DNA of 33,661 nucleotides from Candidatus Aenigmatarchaeota archaeon (GTDB lineage Archaea; Aenigmatarchaeota; Aenigmatarchaeia; QMZS01), in contig JAUVLW010000009.1 of NCBI GenBank assembly GCA_030600555.1, positions 1 through 33,661 of the forward strand, in the 5' to 3' direction. A program made the translations under genes and the position numbers. The notes beneath the pieces were generated by a model. The model saw only the letters and a list, made by a program, of their open reading frames with translations, was not told where the DNA came from and did no database searches. Positions 1-6,331 of the stretch are shown here, piece after piece (position 1 is the stretch's first letter; each line of letters begins with the position of its first letter).

Positions 1-1004
1 AGAATTACTCGATCAATTACCCCAGATTCTCCCAATTTTATTGATAATGATGTATCTCTCCGGTTTTCTGTTTCAGAGAAAAATTCTTCAACAGGACCAT
101 AAAATCTCAAAGGCGAGACCTTTCCAATAATTATATTTCCGCCTTTCACTTCTGTTTCAGGAGGCGCTATTCCATCTTCATCCAAAAGTTTATAATCTTC
201 CTTTGTTTTGAAATTCTTTACAGATTCGTCAGGAATTCCGATTTCATCACTTTCTATTCCCCAATACTTTTTCTCCCTTGTACCATAAGTTCTGAAAAAC
301 AATGACCTAAATACACCTCTTTCTATGGATTTCTTATTGAATATTATCGCATCTTCCATATTATACCCTTTATAAGGCATTATTGCCATAACAATATTCT
401 GACCCTGAGGATGTTCATTCAGGAAATTTGATTTGTACATCACAGTATCCACAATAGGATGTTGTGTATAATTAAGAGAATAGGCTTTTGTGTCAGGTCT
501 TAATAAATAATTTACCGCATAAACGCCTAAGGATTGAGACATCATTTTTGCGCCATAGTTTATCCTGTCTGACCTATTGTGAGCCGCAAATGGAACCATT
601 GATGCTGAAATTCCTAAAATTACTGTTGGGTTTAATTCAAGGTGTGTATGTTCATCAGTTACTTCTTCCGGGGTAATCGCAATATAAGCGTTTTCTTCTT
701 CTTCCGCATCAAGATATTCCACAACACCTTCTTTAACCAAACCTTCTAAATTAAGTTCGCCTTTTATTATTCTTTTTAAATAATCTTCGGTCAATAAAGG
801 CTCCCCATTCTTAACAATTATAACCGGTCTCCTTAACCTTGAATCCTCTACATCAATTCTTATTTCATCTATATCTTCAAGGTAGGTTATATTAGCTTCC
901 GGAGACAATACGCCTTTCCTTCTCTGTTCTCTGAAACTATTCACCAAAGACTTTGGTTTTTTTGTTTCGCCCACAAGGCTCCCTCCAAGAAATACTCGTA
1001 CCAT
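1..1004 (-). CDS. rpoB1: RNA polymerase subunit B' (RpoB1), 5' part, runs off the window
   Basis: C-terminal half of the split archaeal beta subunit, the catalytic-side partner of B''. The ATG at 1004 starts one base after the stop of rpoB''. The minus-strand frame is open to the window edge, giving about 334 codons. It begins MVRVFLGGSLVGETKKP and contains typical B' segments: RRPVIIVKNGEPLL (about residues 60-75), ISASMVPFAAHNRSDR, and GQNIVMAIMPYKGYNMEDA, the conserved motif near the active centre. The rest of the gene lies beyond position 1. It is co-transcribed with rpoH and rpoB''. The frame was found by reading the reverse strand directly, and the family assignment is secure. Confidence 0.95.
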   Translation of the reverse strand, partial: MVRVFLGGSLVGETKKPKSLVNSFREQRRKGVLSPEANITYLEDIDEIRIDVEDSRLRRPVIIVKNGEPLLTEDYLKRIIKGELNLEGLVKEGVVEYLDAEEEENAYIAITPEEVTDEHTHLELNPTVILGISASMVPFAAHNRSDRINYGAKMMSQSLGVYAVNYLLRPDTKAYSLNYTQHPIVDTVMYKSNFLNEHPQGQNIVMAIMPYKGYNMEDAIIFNKKSIERGVFRSLFFRTYGTREKKYWGIESDEIGIPDESVKNFKTKEDYKLLDEDGIAPPETEVKGGNIIIGKVSPLRFYGPVEEFFSETENRRDTSLSIKLGESGVIDRVI

Positions 1005-1005
1005 A

Positions 1006-2484
1006 TTATAATTTACCTTTTACAAACTCAAATATACTTTCTTTATCAGAAGGACTGATTCCTTTTGAAACTGTGGATAAACTTGCAAGGTGTTTCCTCA
1101 AACCAATGTGAACACCCTCAGGGGTTTCCTGTGAACAAAACTTACCCCAATGAGTTCCGTGCAATTCACGAGCTTCTGGGTGTTCCTGAGAACTTGAAAG
1201 CATTGATATCACAGCTCTCATGTTAGATAACCTCCTGACATAATTAATCCTGTCGAGCCTCTGAGCAACACCAACTCTTCCGCCAACCCACAAACCAGTT
1301 GCCAAAGAAGAAATAATTCTTTTGCTGATATAACTGGATTCAAACAAAGCCTGAACAACAGGGTTTTTTTTCCTTTTTGTTAATCTCTGATAATTATACC
1401 TGATTCTGCTGGACAAACCATTTTTTCCAAGCAACAATGAACGAAGCAATACATCAAGGAAATATCCTGAAAATCTAATTCTCTTGTTTGACAAATGATC
1501 TATATCATCTCCTCTCTGCAACCCCAAACCAACTTTAATCAGCCTGCTTGCAACATGGGATAAATAATCAGCTTTTACAGATTGTTTGTCTTCTTCAACA
1601 CCAAGATGATGGAGTAAAAAATTGTTCAACAAATTTTGCACTCTTTGTTCCGGTGTCTCTTTGCCCATTCCCTTCACAAATCTCTGAAGATATTCCAAAG
1701 CATTTTCTTTTGTTCCAACTTCCTCAAATTCATAAATATTTGTAAGTATCTCCTCATCCATCTCAGGTGCGTCAGATACTGCTTCAATAATCTGTTTATC
1801 AGTTTCCAATCCCAAAGCCCTTATAACTACAATTAAAGGAACATTTCTTAAGTTTGAAAAGTTCATATATAATATCCTGTCTTTCCGTTCAATCATATGT
1901 CTTTGGATGTATTGGTTTTTCTCAGAATTGATTCTCGCCATTTCAATGCCCTTCTTCCTTTCTTTTGTAACAACCATCCTATTATTTGCTACTTCTTCAA
2001 CTCCAATTATAATTTTCTCAGTTCCATTCACCAGATAATAACCTCCCTGATCATAAGGATCTTCTCCAATCTTAATTAATTCTTCCTTGGTTATATTTGA
2101 ACTTGGATCTAAAATAGAACCAATCATTATTGGAAAATCGCAAAGTTTAATTTTTGTTGGTTCCTGATGAACATCATTTATCACAGGAACAACATTCACA
2201 TATAAAGCGCAAGTGTAATTTAAATCCCTTATTCTTGCTTCCATAGGGGTAATCTCTCTATCATAACCATCCGCTTCTTTTAATACAGCTCCACCAAATT
2301 CAACTTTCAACAAAAGAAGTTTTATATTATCATCCAAAGGTATGTTTTCAATCTCATCAACAATCTTCTGAACTCCTGTTGAGACAAATCGGTTATAAGT
2401 ATCAATGTGATATCTTACAGCCATCTTTGGCAAATCAGTTTCAATTAACTTGCTAAACCCCTCAAATAATCTTTTATTCTTCAT
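1006..2484 (-). CDS. rpoB2: RNA polymerase subunit B'' (RpoB2)
   Basis: N-terminal half of the split archaeal beta subunit, 492 aa, the usual length for B''. It has the protrusion and lobe regions, then the fork region near the C terminus with MLSSSQEHPEARELHGTHWG followed by FCSQETPEGVHIGLRKHLA. The start at 2484 overlaps the end of rpoH by 4 nt (ATGA type), which suggests translational coupling. rpoB' follows after one base. A split B is known in many euryarchaea and in some DPANN archaea, whereas crenarchaea usually have it fused, so the split is a weak taxonomic hint. Confidence 0.97.
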   Translation of the reverse strand: MKNKRLFEGFSKLIETDLPKMAVRYHIDTYNRFVSTGVQKIVDEIENIPLDDNIKLLLLKVEFGGAVLKEADGYDREITPMEARIRDLNYTCALYVNVVPVINDVHQEPTKIKLCDFPIMIGSILDPSSNITKEELIKIGEDPYDQGGYYLVNGTEKIIIGVEEVANNRMVVTKERKKGIEMARINSEKNQYIQRHMIERKDRILYMNFSNLRNVPLIVVIRALGLETDKQIIEAVSDAPEMDEEILTNIYEFEEVGTKENALEYLQRFVKGMGKETPEQRVQNLLNNFLLHHLGVEEDKQSVKADYLSHVASRLIKVGLGLQRGDDIDHLSNKRIRFSGYFLDVLLRSLLLGKNGLSSRIRYNYQRLTKRKKNPVVQALFESSYISKRIISSLATGLWVGGRVGVAQRLDRINYVRRLSNMRAVISMLSSSQEHPEARELHGTHWGKFCSQETPEGVHIGLRKHLASLSTVSKGISPSDKESIFEFVKGKL

Positions 2485-2723
2485 ATTACAGCCCTATAAT
2501 AAAAATAATTCTCTTTTGTTGTAGAAATTGTCCTTTTAATTTCAATCACATCCCCAACCTCAACATCCAATTTTTTTATTGCTGGATCTTTTTTTAACAT
2601 TCTTGGCAATTCTTTCTCAGTAACATTATACTTCTTAAGGATTTCTGCTTTTTCATCCTCTGAAAGTTTTCTATGTTCCGGAACCAAACAATGTTCCCCA
2701 ATCTCCAAATCTTTTTTATCCAT
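2481..2723 (-). CDS. rpoH: RNA polymerase subunit H (RpoH, Rpb5-like)
   Basis: 80 aa if started at the ATG at 2723 (MDKKDLEIGEHCLVPEHR). The frame also allows a TTG nine bases upstream, but the ATG is preferred because family members start just before the HxLVPxH element. It has the Rpb5 C-terminal-domain signatures LVPEHRKLSEDE, a KYNVTEKELPRMLKKDPAIKKL region, a GDVIEIKR strand and a YYRAV ending. It is the first gene of rpoH-rpoB''-rpoB' and binds the jaw of RNA polymerase. Only about 24 bp separate it from the 3' end of tRNA-Lys on the same strand, so its promoter must lie inside the tRNA gene or it is read through from it. Confidence 0.93.
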   Translation of the reverse strand: MDKKDLEIGEHCLVPEHRKLSEDEKAEILKKYNVTEKELPRMLKKDPAIKKLDVEVGDVIEIKRTISTTKENYFYYRAVI

Positions 2724-2761
2724 TTTCTTCAACTAATTGTTGCGACATGAGCCCGACGCGA

Positions 2762-2851
2762 TTTTCAACCACCCATTTAAACTTTGATTTTTCAACCAAG
2801 TTTGTTTTTGGGGTGCAGACCTTTTTAGCTAATTTAACTGAAAAGGGTTGC
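2762..2851 (-). other. T-loop intron of tRNA-Lys (about 90 nt)
   Basis: It interrupts the T-loop after TTCGAA. It begins GCAACCCTTT and contains a 17-nt core (2806-2822, key part GGTCTGCACCCC) also found in the tRNA-Val T-loop intron. Near its 3' end GGTTGAAAAATC is repeated almost exactly about 31 nt later, so its end looks tandemly duplicated. Its CAACC start can pair with the GGTTG copies. Confidence 0.8.
2775..2785 (-). promoter_or_regulatory. Candidate TATA box for rpoH inside the tRNA-Lys T-loop intron
   Basis: The minus strand reads AAGTTTAAAT here. A start about 25 nt downstream falls near 2750, at the tRNA 3' end and about 27 nt before the rpoH ATG. No other free intergenic DNA exists for an rpoH promoter. 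This is inferred from position and sequence only. Confidence 0.4.
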
Positions 2852-2873
2852 TTCGAACGCGCGACACCCAGGT

Positions 2874-2928
2874 TTCTTCTTACACCATTTATCATGGGGC
2901 ATTACTAATATACCCTCTAAACTTTAAA
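2874..2928 (-). other. Anticodon-loop intron of tRNA-Lys (about 55 nt, position 37/38)
   Basis: It lies after A37 of loop CTTTTA and before A38 plus CCTGG. This is the canonical archaeal intron position, cut by the tRNA splicing endonuclease. Confidence 0.85.
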
Positions 2929-2950
2929 TAAAAGCCTGATGCTCTACCAG

Positions 2951-2979
2951 ATTACTCCCTTCTTTTTTTCAAAACAAGG
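2951..2979 (-). other. D-loop intron of tRNA-Lys (about 29 nt)
   Basis: It interrupts the D-loop between AGT and CTGGTAGAGC. The boundaries are ambiguous by one base because C flanks both sides. It contains CCTT near the start and AAGG further on, which could form a 4-bp helix. Confidence 0.75.
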
Positions 2980-3143
2980 ACTGAGCTACGGGCCCATAAG
3001 ATATCTTAAAAAATAGTTTTATATTCTTATTTGTACCTTCTCAGTGATTTATATTTATTTTAATTAAATAAGAATTTCCATGAAAATTTAGCCATCCTAA
3101 ATTAAAAAATATACAGAATTATGCTGAGGTGGCGGAGCGGCTA

Positions 3144-3183
3144 AGTCTTTTTTAGGCAACACTTAAAAAACGGCTCTGAACTA
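3144..3183 (+). other. D-loop intron of tRNA-Ser (about 40 nt)
   Basis: It splits GCGGAGCGGCTA from ACGCGCC. A CTAA direct repeat at both ends makes the cut site ambiguous by a few bases. It contains complementary runs, TCTTTTTTAG and CTTAAAAAAC, that could form a weak hairpin. Confidence 0.75.
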
Positions 3184-3225
3184 ACGCGCCAGCCTGGAAA
3201 GCTGGTTCTCGAAAGGGAGCGCAGG

Positions 3226-3261
3226 TAAATACCCTATTCCGAGGAAAAGGGATTTTGCGAA
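3226..3261 (+). other. T-loop intron of tRNA-Ser (about 36 nt)
   Basis: It is inserted at the T-stem/T-loop border (53/54 or 54/55), between GCAGG and TTCAAAT. It contains an ACCCT...AGGGAT hairpin. It is not obviously related to the T-loop introns of the Lys and Val genes. Confidence 0.75.
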
Positions 3262-3308
3262 TTCAAATCCTGTCCTCAGCGTATAATTTATTAATTTTAT
3301 TGACTATT

Positions 3309-3824
3309 ATGGCAAAGCTAAGACCAGCTCGATGCACTCGGGAAAAAAAGAGACCTTGGACAAGGCAATCAAGAAAAAAACCGAGAGTTGGATATGTTAA
3401 AGGTGTTCCTCAAACAAAGATAAGAAGGTATGTTACTGGCACCAGAGCAAATTATGAAACCAGCTATTATCTTACATGCACATCAAAACTGCAGATAAGA
3501 GATAACTCGATAGAAGCCGCAAGAATTACAATTTCAAATTACCTGCAAAAAAACATAAAATTAAATTTTTATCTTATTTTAAGAAAATATCCTTTTCAGG
3601 TACTTCGGGAACACAAGCAGGCTGCTGTTGCCGGAGCGGACAGGTTCTTCGCAGGAATGAGGCACGCCTTTGGAAAACCCGCTGGTATGGCTGTTGTAAT
3701 GAACAAAAATGGAATTTTATTTGAACTGAAAATTGACAAAAGATATGAACATTTAGCAAAAAATGCATTTAAACGCGCAAGTCAGAAATTATCCGGAAAT
3801 TATAAAATTGTCTGCAAAGATTGA
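3309..3824 (+). CDS. rpl10e: Ribosomal protein L10e (uL16)
   Basis: 171 aa from the ATG at 3309, MAKLRPARCTREKKRPWTRQ. A longer frame starting at 3255 would begin inside tRNA-Ser and is rejected. Conserved features include the basic N terminus, VTGTRANYETSYYL, the FQVLREHKQAAVAGADRFFAGMRHAFGKP region that contacts the A-site tRNA, and a C-terminal alpha/beta half. It is a large-subunit protein near the peptidyl-transferase centre. Its last 24 bases overlap a possible minus-strand membrane ORF. It is transcribed away from tRNA-Ser, with the ATG only 28 bases after the tRNA end, so it may be expressed from the tRNA promoter. Confidence 0.95.
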   Translation: MAKLRPARCTREKKRPWTRQSRKKPRVGYVKGVPQTKIRRYVTGTRANYETSYYLTCTSKLQIRDNSIEAARITISNYLQKNIKLNFYLILRKYPFQVLREHKQAAVAGADRFFAGMRHAFGKPAGMAVVMNKNGILFELKIDKRYEHLAKNAFKRASQKLSGNYKIVCKD

Positions 3825-4012
3825 TTCATTAATCCGATTGGCTGAATAATTATAAACAATTTCATTAACACCATTACCAGCAATGCGAAAAATATCACCA
3901 AATAACAACCCACAAAAACAACAATTGCCCGTTTTAAAACAGGATTTATATTCTTGTGACTGGATAAATATGATAAAAACACAAGACCCTGTAAAACAGC
4001 AAATATCAACAC
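3800..4012 (-). CDS. Possible small two-helix membrane protein
   Basis: Minus-strand frame of about 70 aa with two strongly hydrophobic stretches: an LIFAVLQGLVFLSYL segment, a basic loop SSHKNINPVLKRA, then IVVFVGCYLVIFFALLVMVLM. No ATG precedes the hydrophobic part, so it would need TTG (4012) or GTG (4015). It lies downstream of L14e on the same strand and overlaps the end of L10e convergently. The membrane pattern favours a real gene over the hydrophilic frame on the other strand. No family was recognised. Confidence 0.4.
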   Translation of the reverse strand: MLIFAVLQGLVFLSYLSSHKNINPVLKRAIVVFVGCYLVIFFALLVMVLMKLFIIIQPIGLMNQSLQTIL

Positions 4013-4073
4013 AATTAAATAACCTATCTCAGACAGAATTAATTAATCTCTTTATTAGAATTACCTATTAATC

Positions 4074-4538
4074 TTATTTTTCTGTTTTTGACTTTGTTTC
4101 TGGTTTTGTGGTTGTTTTTGAGGTTTCCTCTGTTTTTGACTTTGCTTCTGGTTTTTTTGTTGTTGTATCTTCAGTCTTTGATTTGGTTTCTGGTTTTTTT
4201 ATTGCTTTTGGAGTTGCTTCTGTTTTCACAGGTTTTTGGTTCTTCGCTTTGTTGAAAAGAAGTTTAAATCTTTTTTTATCCTTCAAAAATCCTAATCTTT
4301 TGATTATTCCGCTCTCAGAGATGCTTTTCTCCACATCTTCCTGTTTCTCTCCTTTTAACGGAATCTTATATTTTGTAATAATCAAATGTTTAACATTGCA
4401 TCTTCTCCTGCTGCACATCCCATATTTAATTGCGCCTGAAATCTCTGCAAAAGAACCTTCCAAAGGTTTTACAATAATACAATATCTTCCTCTTTCTCTC
4501 CCGGCGATTTTCTTGCAAATCTGACCTGCTTCTACCAT
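4074..4538 (-). CDS. rpl14e: Ribosomal protein L14e with a low-complexity C-terminal tail
   Basis: 154 aa from the ATG at 4538 (MVEAGQICKKIAGRERGRY). The upstream extension is rejected because it runs through egsA and is not L14e-like. The KOW-type core spans residues 1-75, with GRERGRYCIIVKPLEG and RRRCNVKHL. After about residue 110 comes a tail rich in K, T, E and P, built from imperfect repeats of the form KPE(T/A)KSKTE. Family members are normally shorter, so the tail is an unusual addition. It is divergent from egsA with only 26 bp between the two ATGs. Confidence 0.92.
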   Translation of the reverse strand: MVEAGQICKKIAGRERGRYCIIVKPLEGSFAEISGAIKYGMCSRRRCNVKHLIITKYKIPLKGEKQEDVEKSISESGIIKRLGFLKDKKRFKLLFNKAKNQKPVKTEATPKAIKKPETKSKTEDTTTKKPEAKSKTEETSKTTTKPETKSKTEK

Positions 4539-4565
4539 TATAAAATTCAGAATAAATTTTAATAA
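4538..4565. promoter_or_regulatory. Overlapping divergent promoters of L14e and egsA
   Basis: Only 26 bp separate the two start codons. On the plus strand TTATAAAATT lies about 23 nt before the egsA ATG. On the minus strand an ATTAAAATTTATTC stretch lies about 20-25 nt before the L14e ATG. Both genes would be leaderless, with intertwined TATA boxes. Confidence 0.5.
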
Positions 4566-5569
4566 TGGATATTCAAAAATTGCTGAAGGAAAGAAACATA
4601 GAATTAAGCTATTTGGATGAGAAATATGATTTTCCTGAATTAAAAAAAGGCACAATTATTACAAATAACGGGGGATTTACCAAAAATCTGCTTTCAAATT
4701 TGGGCTTTGAGGATTTTTACCCGGTTTCTGACGCATCTATTGATAAAGTGGAAGAAATTAAAAAAAATGATCATGTTAATTATATAATTGGATTTGGGGG
4801 CGGAAAAGCGATTGATATTGCAAAAAAGCTGGCTTATGATCTGGATTTAAATCTAATTTCAGTTCCAACTGCACCTTCGCATGATGGATTGATTTCAAAG
4901 AACTGTTCTCTTTACAACGGCGTGAGGAGAGAAACAATCCCCACAAAATATCCCTCAAAAATAATCATTCCTTTATATCTATGGAAATATTCCGGTGATT
5001 TGAAAAAAGCCGGAACCTGCGATTTAATATCCAACCTAACAGCTCTGCAAGATGTAAGTCTATCAGAAAAAAAAGGGGAAAGTTTTTCAGAATTTTACAA
5101 ACAATTAAGTTTTGAATCCGCGGAAAAAGTTTTGGGTTGCGGAACTGACAAAGAACTTGCGGAGGCGTTGATTATGTCAGGCATTGCAATGGAAGAAACT
5201 TCAAAATATTGTTCAGGGAGCGAACATGAAGTTGAAAGACTTCTAGAAGAAAAAATAAACGGGGGTAAATATTTGCACGGGCAACTCGCGGGAACCGGAA
5301 CATTAATTTCAGCAAAAGTTTATGAACTTTATTCCAATGAATTTTCTGGTTTAAGATTTGAGTCAAAAAATTTGTTTGAAGATATCAAAGAAAAAATGAA
5401 AAAAGTTGGAGTATATGAATTTGCGATTGATCCTCTTAAAGATGAAAAATTCAATCCTGAGATTCTTAGAGAAATTAGCAAAATAAGGCCTGAAAGATAT
5501 TCTATCTGGAATGTTATTGACTCTAAAAAAGTTGATTGGGGGAAAGTTGTTAGAGGGATTTTGGAATGA
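4565..5569 (+). CDS. egsA: sn-Glycerol-1-phosphate dehydrogenase (EgsA/G1PDH)
   Basis: 334 aa, the usual length. It reduces dihydroxyacetone phosphate to sn-glycerol-1-phosphate, which sets the archaeal lipid backbone stereochemistry. The NAD(P)-binding glycine motif IGFGGGKAIDIAKKLAY is at about residues 75-91, followed by SVPTAPSHDGLIS at about 99-111. Likely zinc ligands are D153 (in AGTCDLISN), H221 (SGSEHEVER) and H238 (YLHGQLAGTG). It supplies the substrate of the GGGP synthase at 25715-26452. It is followed by the first regulatory cassette of the accessory block. Confidence 0.95.
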   Translation: MDIQKLLKERNIELSYLDEKYDFPELKKGTIITNNGGFTKNLLSNLGFEDFYPVSDASIDKVEEIKKNDHVNYIIGFGGGKAIDIAKKLAYDLDLNLISVPTAPSHDGLISKNCSLYNGVRRETIPTKYPSKIIIPLYLWKYSGDLKKAGTCDLISNLTALQDVSLSEKKGESFSEFYKQLSFESAEKVLGCGTDKELAEALIMSGIAMEETSKYCSGSEHEVERLLEEKINGGKYLHGQLAGTGTLISAKVYELYSNEFSGLRFESKNLFEDIKEKMKKVGVYEFAIDPLKDEKFNPEILREISKIRPERYSIWNVIDSKKVDWGKVVRGILE

Positions 5570-5586
5570 ATTGAATATACTGTCAC

Positions 5587-5611
5587 TTTTGTTACGACAA
5601 GAGTTGCAAAA
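5587..5611. promoter_or_regulatory. Operator-like imperfect palindrome, copy A
   Basis: 25 bp with half sites TTTTGTTAC and GTTGCAAAA around a 7-bp GACAAGA spacer. It is identical to copy B at 8510-8534 and abuts the TATA/BRE region of the gene at 5688. Copy B lies between a TrmB-family gene and its divergent neighbour, so that regulator is the prime candidate ligand. Confidence 0.75.
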
Positions 5612-5612
5612 G

Positions 5613-5687
5613 TTTTAAATATACTTAATACATATTATATTATCAGATAATGATAACAACCATATTCTATCTGATAAGGTGAAAAAA
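5613..5687 (+). promoter_or_regulatory. Promoter and structured leader of the gene at 5688
   Basis: The TATA box TTTTAAATATA (5613-5623) is followed about 25 nt later by an inverted repeat, TTATCAGATA (5640-5649) and TATCTGATAA (5668-5677). Then come the Shine-Dalgarno sequence GGTGA (5678-5682) and, five bases later, the ATG. The predicted start point falls close to the first base of the hairpin. The whole arrangement is repeated at 8536-8609 with a paired (A-T to G-C) change in the stem. Confidence 0.7.
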
Positions 5688-6329
5688 ATGAGAAAATATT
5701 CATTCGGGGAAATTTCCAAAATTCGACCAGAAGAATTATTGACTAACAGAGAATTGCAGAGAAATATTCATTATTCAATTTACGATAAAACTACAAGAGA
5801 TCCTGAAATTACAGACAAAGAATCGCAATACAACCCAAATTCCCAGATTGTGCTAAAAAATGTATTAGGTGAAAATTCTGCGGTTTTAGAAAAAGATACT
5901 TTCCAGCTGGCTGACGAAACTCACACTTACTTTTTTCCAAAACTCTGGCCAACTGAAGAGATTCCAGATTATTTGAAACAAGAAGATTTAATTCCATCCG
6001 GATATTCTACCTTAGATAATAGTTTATATGAAAATGTGCAGGAAGAACTTAATCTAACTAAAGAACAAATGGAAACGGAAATTTACAAAAAAAATAGGGA
6101 GGTAATTGAAAAATTAGGAACTGAAGAAGTTCCATTTAACAAAACTTTGTTTAGGGTTGAAGGCGAAAATGAAGTACCGGAATTATATAACCGAGCAACA
6201 GGACAATGGGAAGAATATAAAAGTAAAAATGTAAAATGGGGTTATAGAGAAACAAATCCCGGAGTGTCATGGTACATATTCCCTTACAGTGAAGATATGA
6301 TGTTTAGATATGATCTTATCTCCGAATAA
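5688..6329 (+). CDS. Unrecognised cytoplasmic protein, first gene of the HDAC operon
   Basis: 213 aa from the ATG at 5688 (MRKYSFGEISKIRPEELL). A GTG nine bases upstream is rejected because it is part of the GGTGA ribosome-binding site. No signal peptide or membrane segment is seen. The protein is acidic and rich in Tyr and Trp, with a helical middle (NVQEELNLTKEQMETEIYKK) and an aromatic C terminus (GVSWYIFPYSEDMMFRYDL). I recognise no family. The stop is followed after two bases by the ATG of the HDAC-family gene, so the two are almost certainly one transcript. It shares its promoter/operator/leader with the gene at 8610, although the proteins are not visibly similar. Confidence 0.8.
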   Translation: MRKYSFGEISKIRPEELLTNRELQRNIHYSIYDKTTRDPEITDKESQYNPNSQIVLKNVLGENSAVLEKDTFQLADETHTYFFPKLWPTEEIPDYLKQEDLIPSGYSTLDNSLYENVQEELNLTKEQMETEIYKKNREVIEKLGTEEVPFNKTLFRVEGENEVPELYNRATGQWEEYKSKNVKWGYRETNPGVSWYIFPYSEDMMFRYDLISE

Positions 6330-6331
6330 TT

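Larger units (their letters stand above)
2748..2995 (-). tRNA. tRNA-Lys (TTT) with three introns
   Basis: The 5' acceptor GGGCCCG (2995-2989) pairs with CGGGCTC (2755-2749), with discriminator A at 2748 and no encoded CCA. The D-arm is GCTCAG...CTGGTAGAGC. The anticodon stem is TCAGG/CCTGG with loop CTTTTA+A and anticodon TTT at 2932-2930. The T-stem is GCGCG/CGCGT with loop TTCGAA+T. Removing insertions in the D-loop (about 29 nt), anticodon loop (55 nt, position 37/38) and T-loop (90 nt, near 59/60) leaves a regular 74-nt tRNA. Exact splice sites may shift by a base. The gene lies directly upstream of rpoH on the same strand. AT-rich sequence before 2995 (TATAAAAC-like on the minus strand) could be its promoter. 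Confidence 0.9.
3123..3281 (+). tRNA. tRNA-Ser (GGA) with two introns
   Basis: The acceptor GCTGAGG (3123-3129) pairs with CCTCAGC (3274-3280), with discriminator G at 3281 and no CCA. The anticodon stem is CCAGC/GCTGG with loop CTGGAAA and anticodon GGA at 3196-3198. A long variable arm TTCTC-GAAA-GGGAG (3206-3219), typical of Ser, follows. The T-stem is GCAGG/CCTGT with loop TTCAAAT. A 40-nt insertion sits in the D-loop and a 36-nt insertion at the start of the T-loop. Removing both gives an 83-nt class II tRNA. An AT-rich stretch with AAAAAATATAC about 20-30 bp upstream could be the promoter. Confidence 0.9.

Noticed and set aside
3255-3308. Upstream extension of L10e
   Set aside because: It lies in the 3' part of tRNA-Ser and adds non-L10e residues; the ATG at 3309 gives the normal MAKLRPARC start.
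3883-4071. Plus-strand hydrophilic frame between L10e and L14e
   Set aside because: It reads as the complement of a hydrophobic membrane-like frame and has an Asn/Gln-rich composition typical of antisense shadows.
5679-5687. GTG starts giving MKKM N-termini for the genes at 5688, 8610 and 9209
   Set aside because: In all three the GTG is part of a GGTGA Shine-Dalgarno sequence five bases before an ATG, so the ATG is the start.
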